Source: Ketobacter sp964016105
GTDB taxonomy: Bacteria > Pseudomonadota > Gammaproteobacteria > Pseudomonadales > Ketobacteraceae
Reading direction: 5' to 3'
Assembly (NCBI GenBank): GCA_964016105.1
Contig: CAXHEX010000003.1
Span: 1-64,000 of the forward strand
Length of the DNA: 64,000 bases
In this document: piece after piece, positions 1 to 8,429 of the stretch
How positions within the stretch are numbered: the first letter of the stretch is position 1
Layout: each line of letters opens with the position of its first letter
The notes under the pieces: model-generated
Database searches by the model: none
The model's input: the letters and a program-made list of their open reading frames with translations, nothing else
What the model was told of the DNA's origin: nothing
Position numbers and translations under genes: made by a program

Positions 1-53
1 CCAGCGACCAATTGGTTAAAAGCCAACTGCTCTACCAACTGAGCTAACGACCC
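1..53 (-). tRNA. tRNA-Lys (UUU), 3' part cut by window edge
   Basis: Read on the minus strand, the sequence begins GGGTCGTTAGCTC, continues through a D-arm and a stem carrying the anticodon TTT flanked by CT and AA, and enters the variable region before the window ends. This matches bacterial tRNA-Lys closely. The T-arm and acceptor 3' strand lie outside the window. The position after queC is common in Pseudomonas relatives. Confidence 0.93.
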
Positions 54-67
54 GCCAACGGATGCGT

Positions 68-95
68 ATATTACTGATTAAATTTTAAATCACAA
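68..95 (-). promoter_or_regulatory. Candidate sigma-70 promoter of tRNA-Lys
   Basis: On the minus strand there is a TTGTGA hexamer (90-95), a 16-base AT-rich spacer, and a TAATAT hexamer (68-73). Initiation would fall a few bases before the tRNA 5' end. The match is good, but the surroundings are AT-rich, so the call is an inference from motif and position. Confidence 0.45.
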
Positions 96-227
96 GGTTT
101 TTTTTAAAATTTATGACCTTGATTTTATTCAGTTTTTTTGCACTTCCAGGCTGACTGTCATAAAACTCTCAAAAACAACTGAAATCATTGGAGTTTTGCC
201 TGGAGAAAAGGTGGCTTCGGCTAAGCT

Positions 228-914
228 CTAGTCAACATAGGGAGTGGGATCGGCTAATCCCGCCTCAGCGAAGCCTTGTTTGCGCAGACGGCAGCTTTCA
301 CAATTTCCGCAGGCTTGCCCCGCCTTATCGGCCTGGTAACAGGATACGGTCAAACCGTAGTCCACCCCTAACTGGGTTCCTTTTGTGATAATCTGGGCCT
401 TGGTGAGCGTCAGCAAAGGGGCTTTCACCTCTATGGGGCGACCTTCCACGCCGCGCTTGGTGGCCAAATTAGCCAAAGTCTCAAACGCCTGGATAAAAGC
501 GGGACGACAATCGGGATAGCCAGAATAATCCACTGCGTTCACGCCAATATAGATAGCATCGGCATCCAGTACCTCCGCCCAACCTAACGCCAGCGATAGG
601 AAAACGGTATTGCGAGCAGGCACGTAGGTGACGGGTATACCTTGACTTGGGGATAGGGGAACGTCGATGTTTTTATCGGTCAGTGCCGACCCACCTATAT
701 CCCCCATATTAATGTGTATGGTCTTAAGATCTTCTGCTCCCAGACTGGCTACCAGGTTCTTAGCCGCATTCAATTCTGACTCGTGGCGCTGGCCGTAATC
801 AAAACTCATGGCGTAACACTGGTATCCTTCGCTGCGGGCAATGGCCAGGCAAGTGGCGGAATCAAGGCCACCGGACAGCAATACCACCGCTTTTTTAGAT
901 TCACTCATCATCAA
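228..914 (-). CDS. queC: 7-cyano-7-deazaguanine synthase QueC
   Basis: QueC converts 7-carboxy-7-deazaguanine to the nitrile preQ0 with ATP and ammonia, in the cytosolic queuosine pathway. The 228-residue length is normal. The N-terminus has the PP-loop ATP pyrophosphatase motif SGGLDSATC (about residues 14-22). The C-terminus has the zinc-binding cysteines C192, then CGNCESC near 203-208. Its start overlaps the end of queE by 4 bp, so the two are probably translationally coupled. The three consecutive Met codons at the start leave the exact initiation codon open by one or two residues. Confidence 0.96.
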   Translation of the reverse strand: MMMSESKKAVVLLSGGLDSATCLAIARSEGYQCYAMSFDYGQRHESELNAAKNLVASLGAEDLKTIHINMGDIGGSALTDKNIDVPLSPSQGIPVTYVPARNTVFLSLALGWAEVLDADAIYIGVNAVDYSGYPDCRPAFIQAFETLANLATKRGVEGRPIEVKAPLLTLTKAQIITKGTQLGVDYGLTVSCYQADKAGQACGNCESCRLRKQGFAEAGLADPTPYVD

Positions 915-1555
915 TACCCCGGCTTATCCGCCCACAATATCTTATGCAGCTGCATTTGAAACCGTACAGGTAGATTATCTTTCACTATCCAGTTAGCCAA
1001 CTCAGTGGGTTGAATCTCACCATGGCTGGGAGAAAAAAGTACGTCATCTACCCTACTGACAAGCTGGTGCTGATCCATTTGCAGTTTTGCCCACTGATAA
1101 TCTTTGCGGCTGCAAATAACAAACTTTACCTGATCCAAGGGCTTTAAATGGGCAATATTATCGTAAAGATTACGCTCCAACTCGCCGGAATCAGGGGTTT
1201 TCAAATCCATAACCACGCTTATACGGGGATCAACGCCCTCAATATTCATGGCACCGCTGGTCTCCAGTGAGACTTTGTAGCCTGCATCAGCTAATGCGGT
1301 TAATAAACCCATGCAACCAGGTTGAGCCAGAGGTTCTCCCCCGGTGACAGTGACGTACCGAGCCTGCAAAGAATCAACTTTTTCAAGAATCTGATCAATG
1401 GACTGCATTTCACCGCCGGAAAAGGCATAGGCAGTGTCACAGTACTGGCAACGCAAGGGGCAGCCAGTGAGGCGCACAAAAGCGGTGGGCAAGCCGATGG
1501 TTCTGGCTTCGCCCTGCAAAGAATAGAAAATCTCGGTGATTCGGAGTTGGCTCAC
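911..1555 (-). CDS. queE: 7-carboxy-7-deazaguanine synthase QueE (radical SAM)
   Basis: QueE is the radical SAM enzyme that contracts the ring of carboxytetrahydropterin to give 7-carboxy-7-deazaguanine, the step before QueC. The cluster motif CPLRCQYC near residue 32 has the CX3CX2C spacing usual for QueE. TVTGGEPLAQ is the SAM-binding GGE motif. I chose the GTG at 1555, giving VSQLRITEIF and 214 residues, because family members begin with this short lead into the YSLQGE motif. The longer frame to 1603 adds an unconserved 16-residue extension. The gene overlaps queC by 4 bp and follows cpoB, forming the tail of the tol operon region. Confidence 0.94.
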   Translation of the reverse strand: MSQLRITEIFYSLQGEARTIGLPTAFVRLTGCPLRCQYCDTAYAFSGGEMQSIDQILEKVDSLQARYVTVTGGEPLAQPGCMGLLTALADAGYKVSLETSGAMNIEGVDPRISVVMDLKTPDSGELERNLYDNIAHLKPLDQVKFVICSRKDYQWAKLQMDQHQLVSRVDDVLFSPSHGEIQPTELANWIVKDNLPVRFQMQLHKILWADKPGY

Positions 1556-1606
1556 GGTATCCCAGCCCTTGAAAAACCGGGAATGATAACCGAAGCTGCC
1601 CAACCC

Positions 1607-2353
1607 CTAAAGGGTTTTCAGTAAATCCTTGGCCAGGTTCGCGGCAGACTTATCTGGGAACTTCTTGATCAACTCATTCAAGGTACTCTTGGCATTCTCC
1701 GTTTTGCCCTGCTGGGCATAAAGCTTACCAAGCTTGTACATAGCATCGGGCACCTTGACGTGATCGGAGTGGTTGGCAAGCAAATTGATAAAGTGCTTCT
1801 TCGCCTGAATCAAATCCGCCGGTTTCACTGCCATATACAATTCACCCAACCAGTAATCACTGTAGGGTGCATAAAGGCCGTCGGGGGACTGTTTCTGCAA
1901 TTGTTCCAATACCGCTATGGCTTGCTTGTATTGGTGCTTTTTACGGTGGTCACTGGCTTGCTGGTAAAGAGCCTTGTCATCGGCCACCTGCTCGACGGTT
2001 TGCCTCATAACCTCCCCTGGGCTGGAGCTGGTTCCCTGGGCCTGGTTAATTCGCATATCCAAATCCAGGTAGCGTTGTCGCTCCTGTTGCTGCATCACAT
2101 CCACCTGATGCTTAAGCTCTTCCACCATACCCCTCAGGGTCTGAATCTCTTCTTGCATTTGTTGCATTTGAGACATCATTTCCCAGCTGGGATTGGCAAT
2201 AGCCGCTGCACCCGCCGGTTGCGATGGGGAACTTTGAACTGCGGGAGTATAAGAAAAACCAGTTTTCTTTTCTGGCAGGGGTTCGTATGGTGGGACCGCC
2301 ACCGCTTGGGCGGTGACGGCACAGCATGCTGCAAACAAAAAGACTCTTAACAT
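1607..2353 (-). CDS. cpoB: Cell division coordinator CpoB (YbgF), Tol-Pal associated
   Basis: CpoB is a periplasmic protein that links Tol-Pal constriction to peptidoglycan synthesis at the septum. The 248-residue product has a signal peptide with probable cleavage after AQA (residues 15-17). A Gln/Met-rich coiled coil follows at about residues 57-105, which in the family drives trimerisation. The C-terminal half has TPR repeats (DHRKKHQYKQAIAVLEQL, YAPYSDYWLGELYMA and MYKLGKLYAQQGKTENA regions). It lies 20 bp downstream of pal in the usual tol operon position. Confidence 0.93.
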   Translation of the reverse strand: MLRVFLFAACCAVTAQAVAVPPYEPLPEKKTGFSYTPAVQSSPSQPAGAAAIANPSWEMMSQMQQMQEEIQTLRGMVEELKHQVDVMQQQERQRYLDLDMRINQAQGTSSSPGEVMRQTVEQVADDKALYQQASDHRKKHQYKQAIAVLEQLQKQSPDGLYAPYSDYWLGELYMAVKPADLIQAKKHFINLLANHSDHVKVPDAMYKLGKLYAQQGKTENAKSTLNELIKKFPDKSAANLAKDLLKTL

Positions 2354-2372
2354 GTAAAGCGTCGTCTTCCTG

Positions 2373-2912
2373 TTATGGAGCTTCAGCAGTGTACTTCAAT
2401 TCAGAACGGCGATTCTCAGCCCAGGCACTTTCATCATGGCCCAGCGCCACTGGTCGTTCTTCACCGTAGCTGATAATTTCCAATTGCGAGGGAGATGCAC
2501 CATTAGCCGCTAAAAAGCTGGCTGCCGACTTCGCCCTACGCTCACCCAACGCCATGTTGTATTCGCGAGTGCCACGCTCATCGGCATGACCTTCTACACG
2601 CAACCGCGCTGCTGGAGTTTTTGACAAGTATAATGCGTGTGCCTGAAGTGTTGCGATGGCATCGGGACGGATGTTGGCTTTATCGAAATCAAAGTACACA
2701 ACCCGATTTTGCAGCGCTGGATCCACTTCTTCTTCTGCACCGTAATCGGCCGCTAACGCAGCGCCATCCACTTCTGACTCTTCCGAAGCGTAACCTTCTA
2801 ACGGAGCCACTGCAGCTTCATCTAAAGAGGTATCTTCCGGGGTTGAGCTACAACCGGCAATGGCGGCGGCAGCAATTAAAGCGAGAAAATAATTACGGTT
2901 TGGTTTGGACAT
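2373..2912 (-). CDS. pal: Peptidoglycan-associated lipoprotein Pal
   Basis: Pal anchors the outer membrane to peptidoglycan and is moved to the septum by TolB and TolQRA. The 179-residue product has a lipoprotein signal with lipobox AIAGC (Cys21). An acidic linker of about 50 residues follows. The OmpA-like peptidoglycan-binding domain starts near residue 70 (VVYFDFDKANI) and includes the diaminopimelate-contact region VEGHADERGTREYN. The acidic linker (EDTSLDEAAVAP, EESEVDGAA) is longer than in E. coli. It lies between tolB and cpoB on the same strand. Confidence 0.96.
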   Translation of the reverse strand: MSKPNRNYFLALIAAAAIAGCSSTPEDTSLDEAAVAPLEGYASEESEVDGAALAADYGAEEEVDPALQNRVVYFDFDKANIRPDAIATLQAHALYLSKTPAARLRVEGHADERGTREYNMALGERRAKSAASFLAANGASPSQLEIISYGEERPVALGHDESAWAENRRSELKYTAEAP

Positions 2913-2998
2913 AGTTAACTCCTAATAGAGGAACGCATAATGCATGGCGAATAGTAGTGCTTCATACAATTTTTTTAAACAGGTTTACTGCACTTTTT

Positions 2999-4330
2999 TT
3001 ACATAAATGGCGACCACGCAGGTTCTCGAACATCTCCCTCACGGGAAGGAAGCCGAACTTTTACCCGTCCGTCCAGAGATACCGCAGCAAGTACACCCCT
3101 GCCCTTATCTACCGTAGCATAAATTATCATACTTGCATTGGGAGCAATGCTGGGAGACTCATCCAAATCGGTTTCAGTGAGCACATTGAAGGTTCCGCGA
3201 ATCAAATCCTGCACAGCAATATGAAAAATACCGTTGTTTCGGTGCACCATGGCAAGAAATCGACCGTCAGGTGTGAGCGCCGGACGCGCATTGTAGTTTC
3301 CTTCAAATGTTAAGCGCTCTACTTTGCCTGAATCAAGATGTTGTCGATAGATTTGCGGCGAGCCACCCCTTTCCGATGTGTACATCAAGCTTTGCCCGTC
3401 TGGTGCCCAGGCTGGTTCAGTATCAATGGCGTAATGTTTGGTAATACGCTTTAGCTTACCGTTACCCAAATTCATCACATAGATTTCAGGATTACCGTCC
3501 TTAGACAAGACCATTGCCAAGCTTTTACCATCCGGTGAAAAACGTGGGGCACCATTCAGACCCGCAAACCCGGTTATTTTTTGCTCTTTCTTGGTCCGCG
3601 TATCCATGATGTAAATGGCGGGCCGAGTGGTTTTAAAGGAGACATAGGCGATATGGCGGCCATTGGGTGCCCAACTGGGAGAAAGTATGGGTTCACTGGA
3701 CTCCAACAACACCCGCTCGTTGTGGCCGTCTACATCGGCATAATGCAACCGATATCGCTGCTGGCGCTGGCCACCAGCACCTTTCACGTATTCCATGGTC
3801 ACATACACCATCTTGGTGGAGAAAGCCCCACGAATACCGGTGAGCTCCTTGTATATTGTGTCGCTTACGTAGTGGGCCATGGCCCTCAAATCGTTCCCGG
3901 TGGCAAACCATTTTTTTAGCGGTTTCTTTTGATACACATCGAACAACTGATAGTCCACCCGATATTTGCCTTCCACCGAACTCATATTGCCAATCACCAG
4001 ATATTCCACATTGGACTGCCCCGACTGCCAATCGCGGTAAAATACCTGCTGCTGTTGACTGGGATAGCTAAGCATTTTTTCCCGGGGCAAAGGTTTAAAT
4101 TGGCCCGAACGATGAAGGTCCGCCGAAACAATGGCCGAGACGTCTTCACTTAAACGGGGACCGGACCAGGCAAACGGAACCACAGCGATGGAAGTGGCAT
4201 CAGTTATGCCTTCCGTGATCTCAATGATCAACTCAGCTTTTACCAGGCTACTGGTCAAGCCCATGCTAATGCAGATCAGCAATAACATTCGCCTGAACAC
4301 GACCGTTGGTTTGAATGAACTCTTAATCAT
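2999..4330 (-). CDS. tolB: Tol-Pal translocation protein TolB
   Basis: TolB is the periplasmic beta-propeller that shuttles between Pal and TolA. The 443-residue length fits. A hydrophobic signal peptide ends near VKA before ELIIEITEGI. The alpha/beta N-terminal domain (IAVVPFAW onward) is followed by repeated propeller blades with the signature SPDGK, APDGQ and TPDGRFLA. Initiation at 4330 has an AAGGA sequence 11 bases upstream. An internal Met (residue 15) just before the hydrophobic core could also serve. It sits 44 bp after tolA in the standard order. Confidence 0.96.
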   Translation of the reverse strand: MIKSSFKPTVVFRRMLLLICISMGLTSSLVKAELIIEITEGITDATSIAVVPFAWSGPRLSEDVSAIVSADLHRSGQFKPLPREKMLSYPSQQQQVFYRDWQSGQSNVEYLVIGNMSSVEGKYRVDYQLFDVYQKKPLKKWFATGNDLRAMAHYVSDTIYKELTGIRGAFSTKMVYVTMEYVKGAGGQRQQRYRLHYADVDGHNERVLLESSEPILSPSWAPNGRHIAYVSFKTTRPAIYIMDTRTKKEQKITGFAGLNGAPRFSPDGKSLAMVLSKDGNPEIYVMNLGNGKLKRITKHYAIDTEPAWAPDGQSLMYTSERGGSPQIYRQHLDSGKVERLTFEGNYNARPALTPDGRFLAMVHRNNGIFHIAVQDLIRGTFNVLTETDLDESPSIAPNASMIIYATVDKGRGVLAAVSLDGRVKVRLPSREGDVREPAWSPFM

Positions 4331-4374
4331 CTGATTTCACGTCCTTAGCTTTTAGTACTTTATTTTTTACAAAA

Positions 4375-5160
4375 TTAATAGCGTAAATCGCCAGGCTTGA
4401 AGCGTATCTTAAAGCTTCTAAAGTGGCGATTAAACAATACTGGGTCCGGGGGCACACTGAAGCGGCCGGCATTTTTTACTGCAACTACGGCAGAATTATC
4501 AAACGCACGATCGCCACTGGTCCTGTCTATGCTCACATTTTTTAACTCACCGCCGGGCAACAGCTCGATAGACAACATTACTTCCATTTCGTTTCTTGCG
4601 CTGGGGGGGCGACGCCAGTAACGGGTAACCGTTTGTCGAATCAAACTCTGATACTGTTGGACTTCGTCCATTTCCTGGGCATTGGACTGGCTACCCTCCA
4701 TGGGCTTGGGCGCGTTCTTTTGCAATTCATCCATTTCCTGCTTCAACAAGTCGTCGAACGAACTAGTGGGCTCTTCCACTGGCTTGGGCTCAGGCTCTGG
4801 TGTGGCTACCGGCTTAGGCTGTGGCTCCGGCTTGGGCGCGGGTTTCGGCTTTGGTGCCGGTTCAGGCTTTGGCGCAGGCTTAGGTTTGGGCTTAGGTTTG
4901 GGTTTAGGCTTAGGCTCTGGTTTGGGTTCCGGCTTTGGTTTGGGTTTGGGTTTAGGCTTTGGTTTAGGCTGCGGTTTGGGTTTAACCTGGGGCTTGGGTG
5001 TCGGCTTGGCCACCACCACAGCGCTCACATGCTTGGGCATGGGCTTGGGTTTGGCGGGCTCCATGGCGCTGTTCCAACTAAAGAACAACAACCCCACCAC
5101 CAAAGCATGTACCAGCAGGGATTTCAGCAATGCCGAATAACTTAACGAGCGATCGGACAA
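4375..5160 (-). CDS. tolA: TolA with a TonB-like Lys-Pro/Glu-Pro spacer
   Basis: TolA spans the periplasm, taking energy from TolQR to Pal/TolB. The 261-residue product has one N-terminal membrane helix (about residues 13-30). Its spacer (about 36-130) consists almost wholly of KP, EP and AP dipeptides, and a globular C-terminal domain (about 165-261) has the pattern YWRRPP, IELLPGGELKNV and AFDNSAVVAVKNA seen in Pseudomonas-type TolA. The spacer is odd: usual TolA domain II is Ala/Lys/Glu-rich and helical, whereas this one is rigid polyproline-like as in TonB. Position directly after tolR (3 bp) and before tolB supports TolA over TonB. Confidence 0.9.
   Translation of the reverse strand: MSDRSLSYSALLKSLLVHALVVGLLFFSWNSAMEPAKPKPMPKHVSAVVVAKPTPKPQVKPKPQPKPKPKPKPKPKPEPKPEPKPKPKPKPKPKPAPKPEPAPKPKPAPKPEPQPKPVATPEPEPKPVEEPTSSFDDLLKQEMDELQKNAPKPMEGSQSNAQEMDEVQQYQSLIRQTVTRYWRRPPSARNEMEVMLSIELLPGGELKNVSIDRTSGDRAFDNSAVVAVKNAGRFSVPPDPVLFNRHFRSFKIRFKPGDLRY
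4771..5055 (-). repeat. Low-complexity Lys-Pro/Glu-Pro coding repeat in tolA
   Basis: About 285 bases encode tandem KP, EP, AP and QP dipeptides of the TolA spacer. Runs of AARCCW hexamers on the minus strand make the tract prone to slippage and to length change between strains. Antisense reading yields spurious Gly/Leu-rich frames. Confidence 0.85.
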
Positions 5161-5163
5161 GGG

Positions 5164-5601
5164 TTACTCCTTCACGCCACTTTCAGTCACGAGTCCCACA
5201 TCGTTAACGCCCGCTTCCTGTAGCGCAATCATCATTCGCATCACCAGCCCATAGGCAACCCGCTCATCCCCTTCCATAAGGATCGGTGTTTTGGGCTTTG
5301 ATTGTCGAATCTGGGACACCAAGGCCACGATTTCCGGCAATGGTTTAGGGGTCTTGCTGTCTTCGCCCTGACTAATAAAATACTGGCCGTTATGATTGAT
5401 GGACACAATGACGAACTCCTCGTCTTTGGGCAGCACCAGAGGTTCCGCATTGGCATCAGGCAGATCTACCTTGACTCCTGCAGTCATCATGGGAGCCGTG
5501 ATCATAAACACCACCAACAACACCAACATGACGTCGATATAGGGCACCACGTTAATGTCCGACATGGGTTTGCGGCGAACGGTTGATTTTTTATTTGCCA
5601 T
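5164..5601 (-). CDS. tolR: Tol-Pal system protein TolR
   Basis: TolR is the ExbD-family subunit that forms the proton channel rotor/stator with TolQ. At 145 residues it is of normal length. One membrane helix (about residues 18-40) contains the proton-path aspartate in YIDVMLVLLVVFM. The periplasmic domain (VDLPDA to the end) follows. Gaps of 2 bp to tolQ and 3 bp to tolA indicate one transcript with coupled translation. Confidence 0.96.
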   Translation of the reverse strand: MANKKSTVRRKPMSDINVVPYIDVMLVLLVVFMITAPMMTAGVKVDLPDANAEPLVLPKDEEFVIVSINHNGQYFISQGEDSKTPKPLPEIVALVSQIRQSKPKTPILMEGDERVAYGLVMRMMIALQEAGVNDVGLVTESGVKE

Positions 5602-5603
5602 GG

Positions 5604-6311
5604 TTATCGACTCGCGGCGGCTTTCCTTTCTTCGCTGTCACCCGAGTGGGCTTTGCGATGCAAGATACTGGAGAATTCATCCATAAAGGTTTCGTAACTG
5701 TGAAGGAAATGATCCACCGATGCGGAATAACGGTTATAGGCAATAACCGCAGGAATTGCCGCAAACAAACCGATGGCCGTAGCGATAAGCGCTTCGGCTA
5801 TACCCGGCGCCACCACTGACAGAGAAGCCTGGGTCTCGTTGGCCAAGGCCAGGAAAGAATGCATGATGCCCCATACTGTACCAAATAACCCGATATAGGG
5901 GCTTGTGGAACCTACTGTAGCAAGGAAAGGCAAGTGGGTTTCCAGTTTTTCTTGCTCTCGTAAAAGGGCTACCCGCATGGAACGTTCGGTTCCTTCCATT
6001 ATGGAATCAGGATCGCTGGCCATATTTTTGCGTAAACGGGCGAACTCTTTAAATCCGGCTCGAAAAATATTTTCTTGGCCGCTATGGGGTGTGGGATCAC
6101 TATTCACTTGTACAAATAGACGACTTAAGTCAATGCCAGACCAGAACTGTTCCTCAAAAGCCCTTAATGCGCGTTTGGTTTTCGACATAGTACTTTGACG
6201 CTGCCAAATCATATACCAGGAAATAATGGACAAAAGAACTAAGATCAACATCACTGCCTGCACCACCGGCGATGCTTCAATGATGAGCTTCCAAACGGAC
6301 AAGGATTCCAC
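5604..6311 (-). CDS. tolQ: Tol-Pal system protein TolQ
   Basis: TolQ is the MotA/ExbB-family inner-membrane subunit of the TolQR proton motor. The 235-residue product has a first helix near residues 15-37 and two more in the conserved MotA/ExbB domain (LPFLATVGSTSPYIGLFGTVWGIM and AEALIATAIGLFAAIPAVIAYNR regions). The cytoplasmic loop lies between the first and second helices. It is first of the tol genes, 21 bp after ybgC, as in most gammaproteobacteria. Confidence 0.96.
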   Translation of the reverse strand: MESLSVWKLIIEASPVVQAVMLILVLLSIISWYMIWQRQSTMSKTKRALRAFEEQFWSGIDLSRLFVQVNSDPTPHSGQENIFRAGFKEFARLRKNMASDPDSIMEGTERSMRVALLREQEKLETHLPFLATVGSTSPYIGLFGTVWGIMHSFLALANETQASLSVVAPGIAEALIATAIGLFAAIPAVIAYNRYSASVDHFLHSYETFMDEFSSILHRKAHSGDSEERKAAASR

Positions 6312-6332
6312 GTTAGTATTGCTCCTTATGGG

Positions 6333-6746
6333 TTAACTGGCTGCGGATTCAACCGCCAAAAAAGGTTGTTTCAGAACATCAGGAAGTACTCGAGGCCGCA
6401 GGCTGTCCACATCCACACAGGCTACCTTCACCACCGCTTCACAGAGAACGGATTCTTGTTTTAACACCCGTTGTTTAAATATCACATAGGTGCGGCCCAA
6501 CTTCTCCACCTGGGCTGTTACAATCAGCTCATCATCCATGCGGGCTGGTTTTTTATAATTCGCTTGTACGCTGTGCACAACAAACTGACAGCCAAAGTGT
6601 TGCAAACCTTCAAATTCTACGCCCAGAGAGCGTAACCATTCCGTTCGAGCCCGTTCCATATACTTTAAGTAATTCACATAGTAAACAATGCCGCCGGCAT
6701 CAGTGTCTTCCAAATAGACCCTGAATTTAGTCGAAAATTCATTCAT
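6333..6746 (-). CDS. ybgC: YbgC acyl-CoA thioesterase
   Basis: YbgC is a hotdog-fold acyl-CoA thioesterase that accompanies the tol genes. The motif YLEDTDAGGIVYYVNYLKYMERARTEW holds the catalytic Asp (DTDAGG), as in 4-hydroxybenzoyl-CoA thioesterases. I chose the ATG at 6746 (MNEFSTKFRVY, 137 residues), which fits family length and overlaps the end of ruvB by 8 bp. The frame upstream to 6773 lies inside ruvB and is unconserved. Substrate is uncertain: short acyl-CoAs or acyl-ACP are proposed for the family. Confidence 0.93.
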   Translation of the reverse strand: MNEFSTKFRVYLEDTDAGGIVYYVNYLKYMERARTEWLRSLGVEFEGLQHFGCQFVVHSVQANYKKPARMDDELIVTAQVEKLGRTYVIFKQRVLKQESVLCEAVVKVACVDVDSLRPRVLPDVLKQPFLAVESAAS

Positions 6747-7779
6747 GGCTAAAAAGATCTTGCGAAGCAACATTGCCCTGGGAGGGAGGCTTAAGACCGA
6801 AATGGGTGTAAGCCTGATTAGTGGCCACCCGCCCTCGAGGGGTTCTCATAATAAACCCCTGCTGGATTAAATAGGGCTCAACCACGTCTTCCAGGGTACC
6901 GGATTCTTCACTGATAGCCGCCGCCAGACTTTCTAGGCCCACAGGGCCACCATCAAATTTCTCCATGATAGTGAGCAGCAAACGCCGGTCCATGGTATCA
7001 AAACCATGACTATCCACTTTCAACATATCCAGGGCTTTGGCTGCCACGTCGTCACTGATGCGGCCATCGCCTTTCACTTCCGCGTAATCACGCACTCGAC
7101 GCAAGAGACGATTGGCAATTCGGGGAGTGCCGCGGCTGCGACGGGCAATCTCTAAGCCCCCTTCCACTTCCATAGGCACGCCCATAATGGCCGAGGAGCG
7201 TGAAACGATACGGCCCAACTCTTCCACGGAATAAAATTCCAGCCGCTGCACAATACCAAACCGGTCACGCAACGGGGAAGTGAGCAACCCTGCCCGGGTG
7301 GTGGCCCCCACCAAGGTAAAAGGAGGCAAATCTATTTTGATGGAACGGGCCGCTGGGCCTTCGCCAATCATGATATCCAGCTGGTAATCTTCCATGGCGG
7401 GGTACAGTATTTCTTCCACCATGGGGCTTAAGCGATGAATCTCATCCACAAACAGCACATCGCCCTGCTCTAAATTTGTCAGCAGAGCCGCCAGATCCCC
7501 GGCTTTTTCTAAAACCGGGCCCGATGTGCTTTTCAAATTGCCGCCCATTTCATTGGCGATAATGTTGGCCAGAGTGGTTTTACCCAACCCGGGAGGACCG
7601 AAAATCAAAGTGTGATCCAACGCCTCCTGACGCCCCCGGGCCGCGGAAATGAAGATTTCCATTTGCTCGCGCACAGCTTCCTGACCCGTATAATCCGCAA
7701 GAGAACTCGGGCGGATGGCTCGGTCGTGAGCGTCTTCCTTGTTGGCTTGGGGTGAAATGAGTCGGTCAGATTCAATCAT
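6739..7779 (-). CDS. ruvB: Holliday junction branch migration helicase RuvB
   Basis: RuvB is the hexameric AAA+ motor that drives branch migration with RuvA. The 346-residue length is normal. Walker A is FGPPGLGKTTL, Walker B is VLFVDEIHRL, and sensor 1 lies in the LVGATTRAG stretch. The C-terminal winged helix has VEPYLIQQGFIMRTPRGR, a family signature. It lies 20 bp after ruvA on the same strand and overlaps ybgC by 8 bp. Confidence 0.98.
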   Translation of the reverse strand: MIESDRLISPQANKEDAHDRAIRPSSLADYTGQEAVREQMEIFISAARGRQEALDHTLIFGPPGLGKTTLANIIANEMGGNLKSTSGPVLEKAGDLAALLTNLEQGDVLFVDEIHRLSPMVEEILYPAMEDYQLDIMIGEGPAARSIKIDLPPFTLVGATTRAGLLTSPLRDRFGIVQRLEFYSVEELGRIVSRSSAIMGVPMEVEGGLEIARRSRGTPRIANRLLRRVRDYAEVKGDGRISDDVAAKALDMLKVDSHGFDTMDRRLLLTIMEKFDGGPVGLESLAAAISEESGTLEDVVEPYLIQQGFIMRTPRGRVATNQAYTHFGLKPPSQGNVASQDLFSHE

Positions 7780-7799
7780 TGGGGAGCCGGTTTATCAGT

Positions 7800-8411
7800 T
7801 TAATTCACCATATTCTTTAAGGCTCTGCGAATAATCTCTTCGCTTTTTAAGCCATCGGTGTCCAGGGCAGCAATAGCTCGACTGGCTTCCTGAGGTTTGT
7901 AGCCCAAAGCAATTAAAGCGCTTTCAGCTTCGGATATTTCAATTTTTCCGCTTCGTACACCATCAACAGCAGGAGAAGCGAGGGTCGGTTCTGGCTGCCA
8001 GTCACTGAACTGCTTCAGCTTATCTTGCATTTCAATAACCAGGCGTTCTGCTGTTTTTTTACCAACGCCGGGCAATTTTACCAGGGTTTGGGTGTCGTGA
8101 TCTTGAACACAGCGCACGAATTCCTTGCCTTCCATACCCGATAGTAAGGTTAAAGCCAGCTTGGGGCCAACTCCATTTACCTTTATGAGCAAGCGAAACA
8201 ACTCACGCTCTGGCTTTTCAGAAAAGCCGTATAGTAGTTGAGCGTCTTCCCGTACCACAAAATGGGTGTGCAAAACCACCTCTTTACCTAACTCAGGCAG
8301 CCGATAGAAGGTGGTCATGGGGGCTTCCACCTCGTAACCCACACCTGAAACGTCAACTAGCAGCATCGGTGCCTGTTTTTCAACCAGCACGCCTTTTATT
8401 CTTCCTATCAT
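7800..8411 (-). CDS. ruvA: Holliday junction DNA-binding protein RuvA
   Basis: RuvA tetramers hold the four-way junction for RuvB and RuvC. The 203-residue product begins MIGRIKG, followed by the OB-fold domain I. Two helix-hairpin-helix motifs follow in domain II (LIKVNGVGPKLAL and LVKLPGVGKKTAERL), and the C-terminal RuvB-contact domain III is the final ~45 residues (ALIALGYKPQEASRAI). It is 18 bp after ruvC. Confidence 0.98.
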   Translation of the reverse strand: MIGRIKGVLVEKQAPMLLVDVSGVGYEVEAPMTTFYRLPELGKEVVLHTHFVVREDAQLLYGFSEKPERELFRLLIKVNGVGPKLALTLLSGMEGKEFVRCVQDHDTQTLVKLPGVGKKTAERLVIEMQDKLKQFSDWQPEPTLASPAVDGVRSGKIEISEAESALIALGYKPQEASRAIAALDTDGLKSEEIIRRALKNMVN

Positions 8412-8429
8412 TTACTCCAACCAAATTTT

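Noticed and set aside
1760..2350. 196-codon plus-strand frame opposite cpoB
   Set aside because: Antisense to a well-supported Tol-Pal gene; rich in His and Leu as expected from the complement of Gln-rich coiled coil.
4633..5145. Gly/Leu/Arg-rich 170-codon and 152-codon frames opposite tolA
   Set aside because: They are antisense readings of the Lys-Pro repeat tract; composition is an artefact of the repeat and no ribosome site or homology is visible.
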